Shown: positions 55,626-63,864, counted from the first letter of the stretch. The stretch is DNA of 64,000 nt from Hyphomicrobiales bacterium (GCA_017305535.1 JAFKKN010000003.1:480842-544841); one strand, 5' to 3'. The notes: generated from the sequence alone by a model not told the origin. Program-made: numbers and translations.

Positions 55626-56407
55626 CGTCCGCGCGCAACATCATCGCGACGCTGTCGCCGCTGTTGGCGTGTCTCGGGCTACTGGCGGTGTGGCAGGTTG
55701 TGGCGCTCTGGCTCGATACCGAAAGTTTCCCCACGGCATGGCATGCTTTGCAGACCGTGCCGCAAATTCTCGGCGATCCCGAGCAGCTTCTCAATATTCT
55801 CGACTCGATTCGCCGCATGGTGATCGGGTTTTCGCTGGCGGTTTTGATCTCGATTCCGCTCGGGCTCGCGATGGGGCGCAGCGCGCGCGTGTCGGCATTC
55901 TTCAATCCGCTGCTGATGATGATCTATCCGGTGCCGAAGGCGGCGCTGATGCCGATTATCATGTTGTGGCTCGGCGTCGGCGATGCGTCGAAGACGCTGG
56001 TGATCTTCCTCGGCGTCAGCCTGCCGGTGATCTATCACTCCTTTCAGGGGGCGAAAGCGGTCGAGGAGAAGATGCTGTGGTCCGGCGCGGCGATGGGACT
56101 GAACGGCCTGCAACGCATGCTGCGCATCGTGTTGCCGGCGGCGCTGCCGGAAATCCTCACCGGCTGCCGCACCGGGCTGGTGCTGGCGCTGATCACCATG
56201 GTCACCAGCGAGATGATCGCGCGGCAGTCGGGGGCGGGCAACATCCTGTTCAACGCCATGGACATGGCGCAATACGACACCGTGTTCGCGATGATCATCA
56301 TCATCGGCGCGCTCGGCATCGTGCTGGATGCGGCGTTCGACAAGCTGCGTTGGCGGCTGGTGAAGTGGGCCGAGCCGCATCAGGAAATTTTGCTGGGGGC
56401 GTCATGA
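55622..56407 (+). CDS. ABC transporter permease (SsuC/TauC type), first
   Basis: A 261-residue inner-membrane protein with about six hydrophobic segments and the binding-protein-dependent transport loop (EEKMLWSGAAMGLNGLQ, then IVLPAALPEILTGCRTG). GTG 55622 overlaps the ATPase stop; its own stop overlaps the next ATG. Together with the second permease it would form a heterodimeric channel. Confidence 0.88.
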   Translation: MTSARNIIATLSPLLACLGLLAVWQVVALWLDTESFPTAWHALQTVPQILGDPEQLLNILDSIRRMVIGFSLAVLISIPLGLAMGRSARVSAFFNPLLMMIYPVPKAALMPIIMLWLGVGDASKTLVIFLGVSLPVIYHSFQGAKAVEEKMLWSGAAMGLNGLQRMLRIVLPAALPEILTGCRTGLVLALITMVTSEMIARQSGAGNILFNAMDMAQYDTVFAMIIIIGALGIVLDAAFDKLRWRLVKWAEPHQEILLGAS

Positions 56408-57168
56408 GTACGCAACGCCTCGCCACGGTCCTGATGGGGGCGCTGCCGATTCTGTTCGTGCTGGCGATCTGGCAGGCGCTGTGCAGTTTCGGTTTTGCGC
56501 CGCCGTCGCTGCTGCCGCCGCCGGGAAAAGTGTTTTTGCGGCTGGCGCAGCAACTTGGCAGCCTCGGTTTTCTCGACGACATTCTGGCGACGATGATCCG
56601 GCTGTTCGCGGGTTTCCTGATCGCGGTGGTGCTTGGCGTCGGCATCGGGCTTGCGGCGGCGGTGGTGCCGGCGATCAACGCGGTGGTGCGGCCGCTGGTG
56701 CAGGTGCTGGCGCCGCTGCCGAAGGTCGCACTCTATCCGGCGCTGATTATCCTGTTCGGTTTCGATCACGCCTCGAAGATCACGCTGGTGACGCTGGATG
56801 CGTTGTTTCCGATCCTGCTCTCGACCTATTACGGCGCGTCGATGGTGGAGCAGAAGCTGGTGTGGTCGGCGCTCGCCGCCGGGACGCCGCGCTGGCAGAT
56901 CCTGTTCAAGGTGATCGCGCCCGCCGCGCTGCCGTCGATCCTTACCGGCTGTCGCATCGGGCTGGTGATTTCCTGCATCGTGGTGTTTCTCGCCGAGATG
57001 ATCTCGTCGACCGACGGGCTCGGCCATTTGCTGGTCGGCGCGGCGCGTACATTTCAGACGGTGGATATGTTCGTACCGCTGATCACGATTTCGCTGTTGG
57101 GACTGATGCTGAACGGGTTGCTCTACGGCCTGCGCAAGTATCTGCTGCGTGGGTTTCCGGAGGTGTGA
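56404..57168 (+). CDS. ABC transporter permease (SsuC/TauC type), second
   Basis: A 254-residue permease, ATG 56404 overlapping the previous stop (ATGA). About six hydrophobic segments and the coupling loop (VEQKLVWSALAAGTPRW, then VIAPAALPSILTGCRIG) parallel the first permease, so the two are an internal duplication pair. It is the last gene of the ABC operon; the likely binding protein is at 58937, separated by a minus-strand gene. Confidence 0.88.
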   Translation: MSTQRLATVLMGALPILFVLAIWQALCSFGFAPPSLLPPPGKVFLRLAQQLGSLGFLDDILATMIRLFAGFLIAVVLGVGIGLAAAVVPAINAVVRPLVQVLAPLPKVALYPALIILFGFDHASKITLVTLDALFPILLSTYYGASMVEQKLVWSALAAGTPRWQILFKVIAPAALPSILTGCRIGLVISCIVVFLAEMISSTDGLGHLLVGAARTFQTVDMFVPLITISLLGLMLNGLLYGLRKYLLRGFPEV

Positions 57169-57236
57169 ACTCTGAAATTGAAATGGGCAGTTTGCGCGGT
57201 GTGCAGATCGATATTTTTCGAGTCTGTGTCATTAAG

Positions 57237-57269
57237 ACGTGGATGGCCGGGACAAGCCCGGCCATGACG
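57237..57269 (+). repeat. dispersed palindromic unit, copy A
   Basis: acgtggatggccggg-aca-agcccggccatgacg type unit, itself a hairpin (ggccggg/cccggcc). It is the exact reverse complement of 57362-57394, so the pair can form a long stem around about 90 nt. Confidence 0.85.
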
Positions 57270-57361
57270 CCGGAGGGGTGATCTTTGGCTGGGAATCAGC
57301 ATGCTCTTGAATCTTTGGCTGCTCGTCGGGAGAGCTTTCGGTCGGATTTGCTCTCTCATCT

Positions 57362-57394
57362 CGTCATGGCCGGGCTTGTCCCGGCCATCCACGT
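57362..57394 (-). repeat. dispersed palindromic unit, copy B
   Basis: Exact reverse complement of the unit at 57237-57269 over 33 bp. Related units occur at 60004-60036 and 60062-60094, and a diverged one near 1425-1464. Confidence 0.85.
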
Positions 57395-57428
57395 TCGAAT
57401 GAGATTAGACGAAGCCGCCTTTGATCCT

Positions 57429-58781
57429 CTACGACAACCGTAAATCCAGCAGCCGTCGGCCTTCGCCCTTGAGCAGTTTCTTCACCGCATTCGAGGCCAC
57501 CACTTCGTCGTCGTTGGCGTAGGCTTCGTGGTTTTTCTCGATGTCGTCGAGGCGGTAGAGGTAATTGACCATCACGCCGGCGGATTCGCGCAGGCCCTTC
57601 GGGGACACATCGCCGAGCCAGTTGATCTGCTCCAGCCGCGCGCCGTTGCCGAGGTGGAAGCGCGCCACCGGGTCCACCGGTTTTCCGCGCGGATTCTTTG
57701 CCTTGAGGAAATAATATGCCGCCAGCGGTTCGATCACCGCGCGCAGCTTCTCCACCAATTCGGGATCGTTGATCCAGTTGTCGTCATCGAGATGCGCGAG
57801 CAGGGCGCGATCGTCGTCGCCGAGCGGCAGTTCCGGTTCGCGCTTCAGCCAGCGCATGAAGCCCGGCACCGGCGACAGCGTGACGAAGCTGTCGAGCTTC
57901 GGCAGTTCGCGGCGCAGCTCCTCCACCACCTGCTTGATCAGGAAGTTGCCGAAGGAAATGCCGGCAAGCCCGCGCTGGGTGTTGGAGATCGAATAGAACA
58001 CGGCGGTGCGCGCACGCTCGATCGGCACCGGCACGCGGTCCTTCGCCAGCAGCGGCGCGATGGCGCCAGGAATGCCGTCGGTCAGCGCCACTTCGACGAA
58101 GATCAGCGGCTCGTCCGGCAATGCCGGATGGAAGAAGGCGTAGCAGCGCCGGTCCACCGGATCGATGCGGCGGCGCAGATCGTCCCAGTCGTGAATCTCG
58201 TGCACCGCCTCATAGCGGATGACTTTTTCGAGAATGTTGGCGGGGCTCGACCAGTGAATACGGCGCAGCACGAGAAATCCTCGATTGAACCACGACATGA
58301 ACAGGTGTTCGAGATCGCGATTGACCGTGTCGAGGTCCTTGCGATCCTTGCTCAGATTGAGCAGATCTGCGCGCATCGCGACCAGTTCGCCGGTGCCGCC
58401 GGGCGCGCGGTTGAGGCGGCGGAACAATTCCTGTCGCCGCGGCTCGGAGGCGAAGTGCAGGCTGCCGCCCGCGCCGCCGACGCCGCTGCGCCACAGCTCG
58501 ATCGCCTTTTCCACCTTGTCGCGGTCGGGGCCGAAGGCGCTGGCCAGCGCTTCGAAGAACGCGGTGCGGTCGGCGTCGTCGAGCCCGCGATAGGCATCGA
58601 GCACATCGCGCGCCAATACGGTGCCGGAAGCTTCGCCGCGGCCGGAGAGCAGTCCCTCGCACAGCGCCACCATGCCGCCGGCATTCACCGGCGCGGCGCT
58701 GCTCCATCCGCTTCGCCGCAACAGGCTGCGGCCGCGTTCGGAAATCGATGCCAGGAGATCGGAGAAGAAATCATTGTTCAT
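57429..58781 (-). CDS. malonyl-CoA decarboxylase
   Basis: A 450-residue enzyme converting malonyl-CoA to acetyl-CoA and CO2. ATG 58781 gives the family length and N-terminus (NNDFFSDLLASISERGR); the frame is open to 58919. Motifs: an N-terminal helical domain, then HEIHDWDDLRRRID, RRCYAFFHPALPDEPLIFVEVAL, FYSISNTQRGLAGISFGNFL with the catalytic Ser/His region, FVTLSPVPGFMRWL, and VARFHLGNGARLEQINWLGD. No malonyl-CoA synthetase gene is adjacent. It is placed, opposed, between an ABC operon and the matching type of binding-protein gene. Confidence 0.94.
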   Translation of the reverse strand: MNNDFFSDLLASISERGRSLLRRSGWSSAAPVNAGGMVALCEGLLSGRGEASGTVLARDVLDAYRGLDDADRTAFFEALASAFGPDRDKVEKAIELWRSGVGGAGGSLHFASEPRRQELFRRLNRAPGGTGELVAMRADLLNLSKDRKDLDTVNRDLEHLFMSWFNRGFLVLRRIHWSSPANILEKVIRYEAVHEIHDWDDLRRRIDPVDRRCYAFFHPALPDEPLIFVEVALTDGIPGAIAPLLAKDRVPVPIERARTAVFYSISNTQRGLAGISFGNFLIKQVVEELRRELPKLDSFVTLSPVPGFMRWLKREPELPLGDDDRALLAHLDDDNWINDPELVEKLRAVIEPLAAYYFLKAKNPRGKPVDPVARFHLGNGARLEQINWLGDVSPKGLRESAGVMVNYLYRLDDIEKNHEAYANDDEVVASNAVKKLLKGEGRRLLDLRLS

Positions 58782-58936
58782 GGGCACGGGCACTCTCGCA
58801 GCGCATTGTGATCCGATTGCGACGCGCGGCATTCTATGCGGCATTCTCCAGCATACAAAGCATATTGCCTGATCATTTGAGGCATGAAAGACTTGTTTCA
58901 AGAACAGGTGAACAAACAAAATTGAGGGAGAGGGCG

Positions 58937-59947
58937 ATGCGGGGACGCGCGATCGGCGATTTCGTGATGGGCGGCGCGATGGCCGTGGGGTTGATCGTCG
59001 GCGGCTTGACCGTGGGTATGGCGACGCCGGCCCAGGCGCAGCAGACCATCCGCGTCGGCTGGACCATTCCGGCCGAGGAAGCGAAATACTGGATGATGCG
59101 GCGGCCGACCGAATTTCCCGACATCGGCAAGGCCTACAAGATCGAGTGGGTGCAATTTCAGGGCACCGCGCCGATGACGCAGGCGCTCGCCGCCGGCGCG
59201 CTGGATTGCGCGACCCAGGGTGTCTTGTCGCTGGCGCAGGGCGCGGCGTCCGGCAACCTGAAGGCCTACATCGTCGCGCAGCACGTTTATGAAAAGCCGG
59301 GCGGGTTCTCGGTGTATTGGGCGGTGAAGGATGATTCCCCGATCAAGACCATCGCCGACCTCAAGGGCAAGACCATGGCGATCAACGTGCTCGGCTCCGG
59401 CATCTACGGGCCGATGGCGTTGCTGCTGAAACAGAACGGCGTCGATCCGGAAAAGGACATCAAGCTGGTCGAACTCGGCTTCTCATTGTCGGAGGACGCG
59501 GTGCGCTCGGGTCGCGTTGATGCCGCGCCGATGAACCAGCCGTTCGCCGCGCGCTCCGAGGCCAAGGGCGGCATGCGCAAGCTGTTCTCGCTGTCGGAGC
59601 AGCAGAAGAACATCGTGCACATTCTCGACGCCTGCCGTGCCGATTTTGTCGACAAGAATCCGGATCTGGTGAAAGCCTATGTCCGCGACCTCACGCTCGG
59701 CATGAAGAAGGCACTCGCCAATCGCGACGAAACGCTGAAGGTGGTCAACGAAGTCATGAAGGCGCCGATCCCGGTGCTGGACACCTATCTGTTGAAGGAC
59801 AACGATTTCGGCCGCGACCCCGGCGCCGCACCGAACTTCCCGGCGATCCAGCAGATGCTCGACACCTACGCCGCGACGGGGATGATCCCGAAGAGGCTGG
59901 ACGTCAACCAGTTCAGGAAGGAAGGCATCGTCGCGCCGTTGCAGTAG
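58937..59947 (+). CDS. ABC substrate-binding protein (SsuA/TauA/NMT1-like)
   Basis: A 336-residue periplasmic protein. ATG 58937 follows gagggagaggg; a signal peptide of about 34 residues ends at PAQA. The mature part shows IRVGWTIPAEEAKYWMM, AGALDCATQGVLSLAQGAA, the hinge-type DLKGKTMAINVLGSGIYGP, and GRVDAAPMNQPFAARSEAKG. This family serves TauABC/SsuABC-type importers, so it probably belongs with the transporter at 54780-57168 despite the intervening opposed gene. Ligand unknown; tartrate, sulfonate or an aromatic acid are possible. Confidence 0.87.
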   Translation: MRGRAIGDFVMGGAMAVGLIVGGLTVGMATPAQAQQTIRVGWTIPAEEAKYWMMRRPTEFPDIGKAYKIEWVQFQGTAPMTQALAAGALDCATQGVLSLAQGAASGNLKAYIVAQHVYEKPGGFSVYWAVKDDSPIKTIADLKGKTMAINVLGSGIYGPMALLLKQNGVDPEKDIKLVELGFSLSEDAVRSGRVDAAPMNQPFAARSEAKGGMRKLFSLSEQQKNIVHILDACRADFVDKNPDLVKAYVRDLTLGMKKALANRDETLKVVNEVMKAPIPVLDTYLLKDNDFGRDPGAAPNFPAIQQMLDTYAATGMIPKRLDVNQFRKEGIVAPLQ

Positions 59948-59955
59948 GGATGGAG

Positions 59956-59981
59956 GTCGTCCCCGCCTGCGCGGGGACGAC
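59956..59981 (+). terminator. hairpin after the binding-protein gene (repeat family)
   Basis: A perfect 11-bp stem gtcgtccccgc (59956-59966) / gcggggacgac (59971-59981) with loop ctgc, 8 bp after the stop. No T-run. It shares its sequence with the elements at 468-493 and 1700-1719, so it is a repeat that may act as a terminator. Confidence 0.6.
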
Positions 59982-60003
59982 GCCTGGGCGCTGCGTTTGT
60001 TCT

Positions 60004-60094
60004 CGTCATGCCCGGGCTTGTCCCGGGCATCCACGTCTTTAGCGGCGCGGATATAGGAAGGACGTGGATGGCCGGAATAAATCCGGCCATGACG
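60004..60094. repeat. inverted pair of dispersed palindromic units
   Basis: Unit 60004-60036 (cgtcatgcccggg..cccgggcatccacgt) and unit 60062-60094 (acgtggatggccgg..ccggccatgacg) face each other, 25 nt apart. They match the units at 57237-57269 and 57362-57394 with a few differences. The layout of two facing units is the same at both places. Confidence 0.8.
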
Positions 60095-60152
60095 GCTGAT
60101 GTTTTGTGCCTGCTGTGATCTGCCCGTGGTCGTTGAGACGCCGGTTTTCGCC

Positions 60153-61148
60153 TCATCCCGTCCGCGTGCGGTCGATCAGCAGATCCAGTGCGTGCTTGAT
60201 GGTGGCGCGCTCGGCGTCCGTAAATTGCTTCAGCAATTCCGCCTCATGCACCTTGGCGGCGGCGAGCACCGGCGCGGCGCGGGTGCGGCCCTTCGCGGTG
60301 AGGTGCAAGGTGACGCGGCGGCGATCGTCGGCGGTGGTGCGGCGCTTCAGCAGGCCGTCGCGCTCCATGCGGTCGAGCACCTTGGTCAATCGCGGCTGCT
60401 TCATCAGCGCCATCGCCGCCAGTTCGCCGACCGACAGCCCCTCGACGTCCATCAGGCAGGCCAGCACGCGCCATTCCGGCACCGACAGCTTCCATTCACT
60501 GAGCCGGGCGTGGAATTCGTTGGAGACGTTGAAACTGGCACGCGCCAAAAGATAGGCGAGATAGTTGCGGGCAAAACTGTCGCTGGAGAGCGGCGGCGCG
60601 CGGCGCAGCGGATCGATGCGGCGCAATTGCCCGGAGTGAAACAGCAACGGCTCGTGATTGCGCTCCACCATGCGCACAACTTCGCCGACGAGAATCGTGT
60701 GATCGCCGCCAGGATAGCGCGCCCAGGCGCGGCACTCGAAAATGGGCGCCAGCCCCTCGATCAGCGGCGCGCCGGTCTCGCCGGGCGCATGCGTGAGGCC
60801 GGCGAACTTGTCGATGCCGCGACTGCCGAAGCGCAGCGCGAGGTCACGATGATCGGCGCCGAGAAAATGCACGGCGAACGCGTCCGCCGCGACGAACGGA
60901 TCGTGATTGGGCGACGACTTCGCCACGCTCCACGACACCAGCGGCGGCGCCAGCGACACCGACGAAAACGAATTTGCCGTCATGCCGATGGGGTGGTCGC
61001 CATGGGTGGCGGTCACCACCGCGACGCCGGTCGGAAACTGGCCAAGGGCCTTGCGGAAGGCGGCAGGATCGAGCGCGGCGGGGTTGCCGTCGACCGGGAT
61101 GGATTTGGTCCCGGACGTCTCACCGGATTTCCTGGGTGCTTCCGCCAT
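60153..61148 (-). CDS. fusion: flavin reductase domain + MarR-type domain (HPAH reductase C1-like)
   Basis: A 331-residue protein. Residues about 25-180 are a flavin:NADH reductase domain of the HpaC/two-component monooxygenase type (FRKALGQFPTGVAVVTATHG; MTANSFSSVSLAPPLVSWSV; FAVHFLGADHRDLALRFGSR; HTILVGEVVRMVE). Residues about 195-325 are a winged-helix MarR domain (WRVLACLMDVEGLSVGELA; KQPRLTKVLDRMERDGLL; DDRRRVTLHLTAKGR). This is the build of the C1 reductase of p-hydroxyphenylacetate hydroxylase from Acinetobacter baumannii, where the MarR domain restrains the reductase until the aromatic ligand binds (family knowledge). It would supply reduced flavin to an oxygenase not in this window. 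ATG 61148; divergent from the NicX-like gene. Confidence 0.88.
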   Translation of the reverse strand: MAEAPRKSGETSGTKSIPVDGNPAALDPAAFRKALGQFPTGVAVVTATHGDHPIGMTANSFSSVSLAPPLVSWSVAKSSPNHDPFVAADAFAVHFLGADHRDLALRFGSRGIDKFAGLTHAPGETGAPLIEGLAPIFECRAWARYPGGDHTILVGEVVRMVERNHEPLLFHSGQLRRIDPLRRAPPLSSDSFARNYLAYLLARASFNVSNEFHARLSEWKLSVPEWRVLACLMDVEGLSVGELAAMALMKQPRLTKVLDRMERDGLLKRRTTADDRRRVTLHLTAKGRTRAAPVLAAAKVHEAELLKQFTDAERATIKHALDLLIDRTRTG

Positions 61149-61351
61149 GATCGGTGCTCCCGCCCTTGTCCCGGACGACGGATTTGGAACGCGGCAGCCG
61201 TGCCGCTACTCCTTTAACTCTAAAAATATTCCTTTTCATGTAACACGCCGCCACCTATCATCCAACGACAATCGCGCCATTTGTTTGGACGCGTTTTCGC
61301 CATGCGAACCGGTACTCGCTTCGCTCGAAAACGCTATGAGGAGAGACGGCA
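61149..61351. promoter_or_regulatory. divergent promoter region between the flavin reductase-MarR and NicX-like genes
   Basis: A 203-bp gap. It holds an AT-rich patch (about 61215-61245) suited to a promoter and a palindrome TTCGC-CAT-GCGAA (61296-61308) 44 bp before the NicX-like ATG. Whether the MarR domain binds here is unknown. Confidence 0.35.
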
Positions 61352-62398
61352 ATGCAGGCGGATCGCATCGAGGCGAAATGGATCGACGCGTTCTGCGAGG
61401 TGTTCGAACGCTGCGCGGTGAAGCCCGGCGACACCGCCGCCATTTTATCGGAAACCCAATCGCGCGCGCTCAATGTGCACATTGCCGAACTGGCGCTGCT
61501 GCGGATGGGCGCGCGGCCGTTCCATGTCGTGCTGCCGACGCCGCGCAACAGGCAGGTGGTGCCGGTGCGCTCGACCGGCGCCAGCGAAGCGATCCAGAAA
61601 CTTGGGCCGGTGGTCAGCGCGTTGCAGCAGGCGGGCTTCGTGGTCGACTGCACCATCGAAGGGCTGATGCACGCGCCGGAAACGCCGGAGATCCTGAAAG
61701 CCGGCGCGCGCATTCTGGTGATCTCCAACGAACACCCGGAAGCGCTGGAACGCATGGTGCCGGACAGCGCATTGGAAAAGCGCGTGCGCGCCGCCGCCAA
61801 GATGCTGCGCGGCACCAAGCGCATGACGGTGACCTCGAAAGCCGGCACCGATCTCGACGTTAACATGGAAGGCGCGCCGACGGTCGGCGTCTGGGGCTGG
61901 ACCGACAAGCCGGGCACGCTGGCGCATTGGCCAGGCGGCATCGTGGTGAGCTTCCCGAAAAGCGGCGGCGTCAACGGCCGGCTGGTGATGGCGGCGGGCG
62001 ACATCAACCTCACCTTCAAGCGTTATCTCACCTCGGCGGTGAACATGGTCATCAAGGACGACTATGTCGTCGAATTGACCGGCGAGGGCGCCGACGCCGA
62101 GATGATGAAGCGCTATCTCGCGGCGTGGGGCGACCGCGAGGCCTACGCGGTGTCGCATGTCGGCTGGGGCATGAATCCCAACGCGCGCTACGAAGCGCTG
62201 ACGATGTACGACCTCAACGATACCAATGGCACCGAGATCCGCGCGGTGTCGGGCAACTTCCTGTTCTCGACCGGCGCCAATGAATTCGCCGGCCGCTACA
62301 CCGCCGGCCATTTCGATCTGCCGATGTTCGGCACCACCATCACGCTCGACGGCACCACGGTGATCCGCGACGGCGAAGTGCTGGATGTGTTCGGATAA
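61352..62398 (+). CDS. NicX-like protein (2,5-dihydroxypyridine 5,6-dioxygenase / M29-like fold)
   Basis: A 348-residue protein resembling NicX of Pseudomonas putida, an Fe(II) enzyme that opens the ring of 2,5-dihydroxypyridine in nicotinate breakdown. ATG 61352 follows gaggagag. Aligning from memory, the NicX metal ligands His265, His318 and Asp320 correspond to His269 (YAVSHVGWGMNP), His320 and Asp322 (AGHFDLPM). Other shared segments: TSKAGTDLDV, HWPGGIVVSFP, SGNFLFSTGANE. The fold is close to M29 aminopeptidases, and annotation as leucyl aminopeptidase is possible. Other nic genes (nicC, nicD, nicF) are not in the window. The divergent flavin reductase-MarR gene supports an aromatic or pyridine pathway. 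Confidence 0.78.
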   Translation: MQADRIEAKWIDAFCEVFERCAVKPGDTAAILSETQSRALNVHIAELALLRMGARPFHVVLPTPRNRQVVPVRSTGASEAIQKLGPVVSALQQAGFVVDCTIEGLMHAPETPEILKAGARILVISNEHPEALERMVPDSALEKRVRAAAKMLRGTKRMTVTSKAGTDLDVNMEGAPTVGVWGWTDKPGTLAHWPGGIVVSFPKSGGVNGRLVMAAGDINLTFKRYLTSAVNMVIKDDYVVELTGEGADAEMMKRYLAAWGDREAYAVSHVGWGMNPNARYEALTMYDLNDTNGTEIRAVSGNFLFSTGANEFAGRYTAGHFDLPMFGTTITLDGTTVIRDGEVLDVFG

Positions 62399-62466
62399 GA
62401 AGCTGCCCTCGCTTCGATCTATTCCAGTCTGCGGCGGTTGAGACACGCACGCATGCGCGCTACCTG

Positions 62467-62871
62467 ATGCGCATGTGCAATGCGATGGATTCAACGATGA
62501 AATTCTTCCGGCAGATCGAACCCGGCATCTATGCGGGCACCGATGCGCCGCTTGCGAGTGAGGGCGACGGCGCGCAGTGGACGCAAGAGTACGACGCCAT
62601 ACTCGGCGAGGAGCGGCCATTCACGGTGATTGTCAACGCTGCGCAGCGGCCGCAGCCGCTGGCCGGCAAGCCGATGGCGCTGTGGATGAAATCGCGCAAG
62701 GCGCAGCTCGGCGCGTGGGTCTGCGCCACGGTCTATATCGTCGAGGACGAGACGCTACGCGCGGACTTCCTGCGTTCCGCCGACAAGCGGCAGAAGGCAA
62801 CGCCGTATCCGATGGCCTTCGTCGCGACCGAGGCGGAAGCGCTCGTCGCGGCGCGCAGCGCGCTGGCGTAG
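62467..62871 (+). CDS. hypothetical protein
   Basis: A small protein of 134 residues from ATG 62467, or 124 from ATG 62497; neither has a strong ribosome site, and the sequence from FFRQIEPGIYAGTDAP looks like the real beginning. No family is recognised. It has a beta-rich start, a middle segment (RPFTVIVNAAQRPQPLAGKP), KAQLGAWVCATVYIVEDE and a helical end (EAEALVAARSALA). No signal peptide or membrane segment. It follows the NicX-like gene by 68 bp on the same strand and converges on the dehydrogenase gene, whose stop directly abuts its own. Confidence 0.65.
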   Translation: MRMCNAMDSTMKFFRQIEPGIYAGTDAPLASEGDGAQWTQEYDAILGEERPFTVIVNAAQRPQPLAGKPMALWMKSRKAQLGAWVCATVYIVEDETLRADFLRSADKRQKATPYPMAFVATEAEALVAARSALA

Positions 62872-63864
62872 TCAGTCGCGCCTAACGACAGGCTTCCGCG
62901 CCAGGTCGAAGTGCTTGAGCAACTCGACGAACGCCTTCAATCGCGCCTCGCGGTAGACGTCGACATCCATGCCGGCGTAGTCGAGGAAACCCTGCCGCGT
63001 CGAGAGGCCGATACGGCCTTGCTCCATGTTGCGGCCGATGATCTCCGGCGCGACGTAGCGCTCGCTGTCGAGCGCCTTGGCGAGATAGCGGCTGGCATAG
63101 TGCAGGATGTCGCCGCCGCCCCAGTCGATGAATTCCAGCATGCCGAGCACGGCGAAGCGGAAACCGAAGCCATATTTGATCGCCTTGTCGATCTCGTCGG
63201 CCGAGGCGACGCCTTCCTCCACCATGCGCGCGGCTTCGTTCATGGCGAGCGCTTGAATGCGCGGCACGATATAGCCGGGCGAGGCGGCGCAGACCACCGG
63301 CACCTTGCCGATCGATTCCAGCATGGCTTTCAGCCGCGCGGTGATCGCGGCATCGGTGGCCTTGCCGGGCGAGACTTCCACCAGCGGCACCAGATAAGCG
63401 GGGTTGAGCCAGTGCGCGTTGAGGAAGCGTTCCGGCTGCGCGACCGCGCTCGAGAGATCGTCGACGAGAATCGTCGATGTCGTCGAGGCGATGATTGCTT
63501 CGGGACCGGCAAGTTCGGACGCGCGCGCGAGCGCCTCGCGCTTGAGATCGACCACTTCCGGCACGCCTTCGAAAATGATCGCGGCGTCGCGCAGCGCGTC
63601 CGCCGCGTCCGTTTCCGCCACCACGCGGACGCGCGACAGGATCGGCGCGACGTTATCGGCTGCGAGCATTCCAACCCGCGAGAGCATGTCCAGCGTGGTG
63701 CGGATGTCGGCCAACGCATCGCTCGCAAGTTTGTCGAATGCCGTCGTGTCGCGCGGCTTGAAATCCACCAGCGCGACCGCGTGGCCGGCGAAGGCAAAGG
63801 CGATCGCAATACCGCGCCCCATCCGCCCGGCGCCCAGTGCGACGATATTGTCGCGCGGGGTCAT
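62872..63864 (-). CDS. 3-hydroxyacyl-CoA dehydrogenase family protein
   Basis: A 330-residue NAD-dependent dehydrogenase. Motifs: IVALGAGRMGRGIAIAFAFAG with the acidic end of strand 2 in VALVDFK, AIIFEGVPEVVDLKREALA, IIASTTSTILVDDLSSAV, the catalytic His region RFLNAHWLNPAYLVPLVEVS, and a C-terminal domain (PGYIVPRIQALAMNEAARMV). Length about 330 is slightly longer than 3-hydroxybutyryl-CoA dehydrogenase (about 290). The substrate may be 3-hydroxybutyryl-CoA, 3-hydroxyadipyl-CoA or a related acid. ATG 63864. Its stop abuts the end of the hypothetical gene. Confidence 0.88.
   Translation of the reverse strand: MTPRDNIVALGAGRMGRGIAIAFAFAGHAVALVDFKPRDTTAFDKLASDALADIRTTLDMLSRVGMLAADNVAPILSRVRVVAETDAADALRDAAIIFEGVPEVVDLKREALARASELAGPEAIIASTTSTILVDDLSSAVAQPERFLNAHWLNPAYLVPLVEVSPGKATDAAITARLKAMLESIGKVPVVCAASPGYIVPRIQALAMNEAARMVEEGVASADEIDKAIKYGFGFRFAVLGMLEFIDWGGGDILHYASRYLAKALDSERYVAPEIIGRNMEQGRIGLSTRQGFLDYAGMDVDVYREARLKAFVELLKHFDLARKPVVRRD

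Larger units (their letters stand above)
57169..57428. other. intergenic region with an inverted pair of palindromes
   Basis: The gap between the permease stop and the convergent malonyl-CoA decarboxylase stop contains two copies of a 33-bp palindromic unit in opposite orientation (57237-57269 and 57362-57394). Nothing else was seen. Confidence 0.7.

Noticed and set aside
57528..58811. Plus-strand frame of 427 residues opposite malonyl-CoA decarboxylase
   Set aside because: Shadow of a clear enzyme gene; composition is His/Arg/Ala/Gln-rich with no motif.
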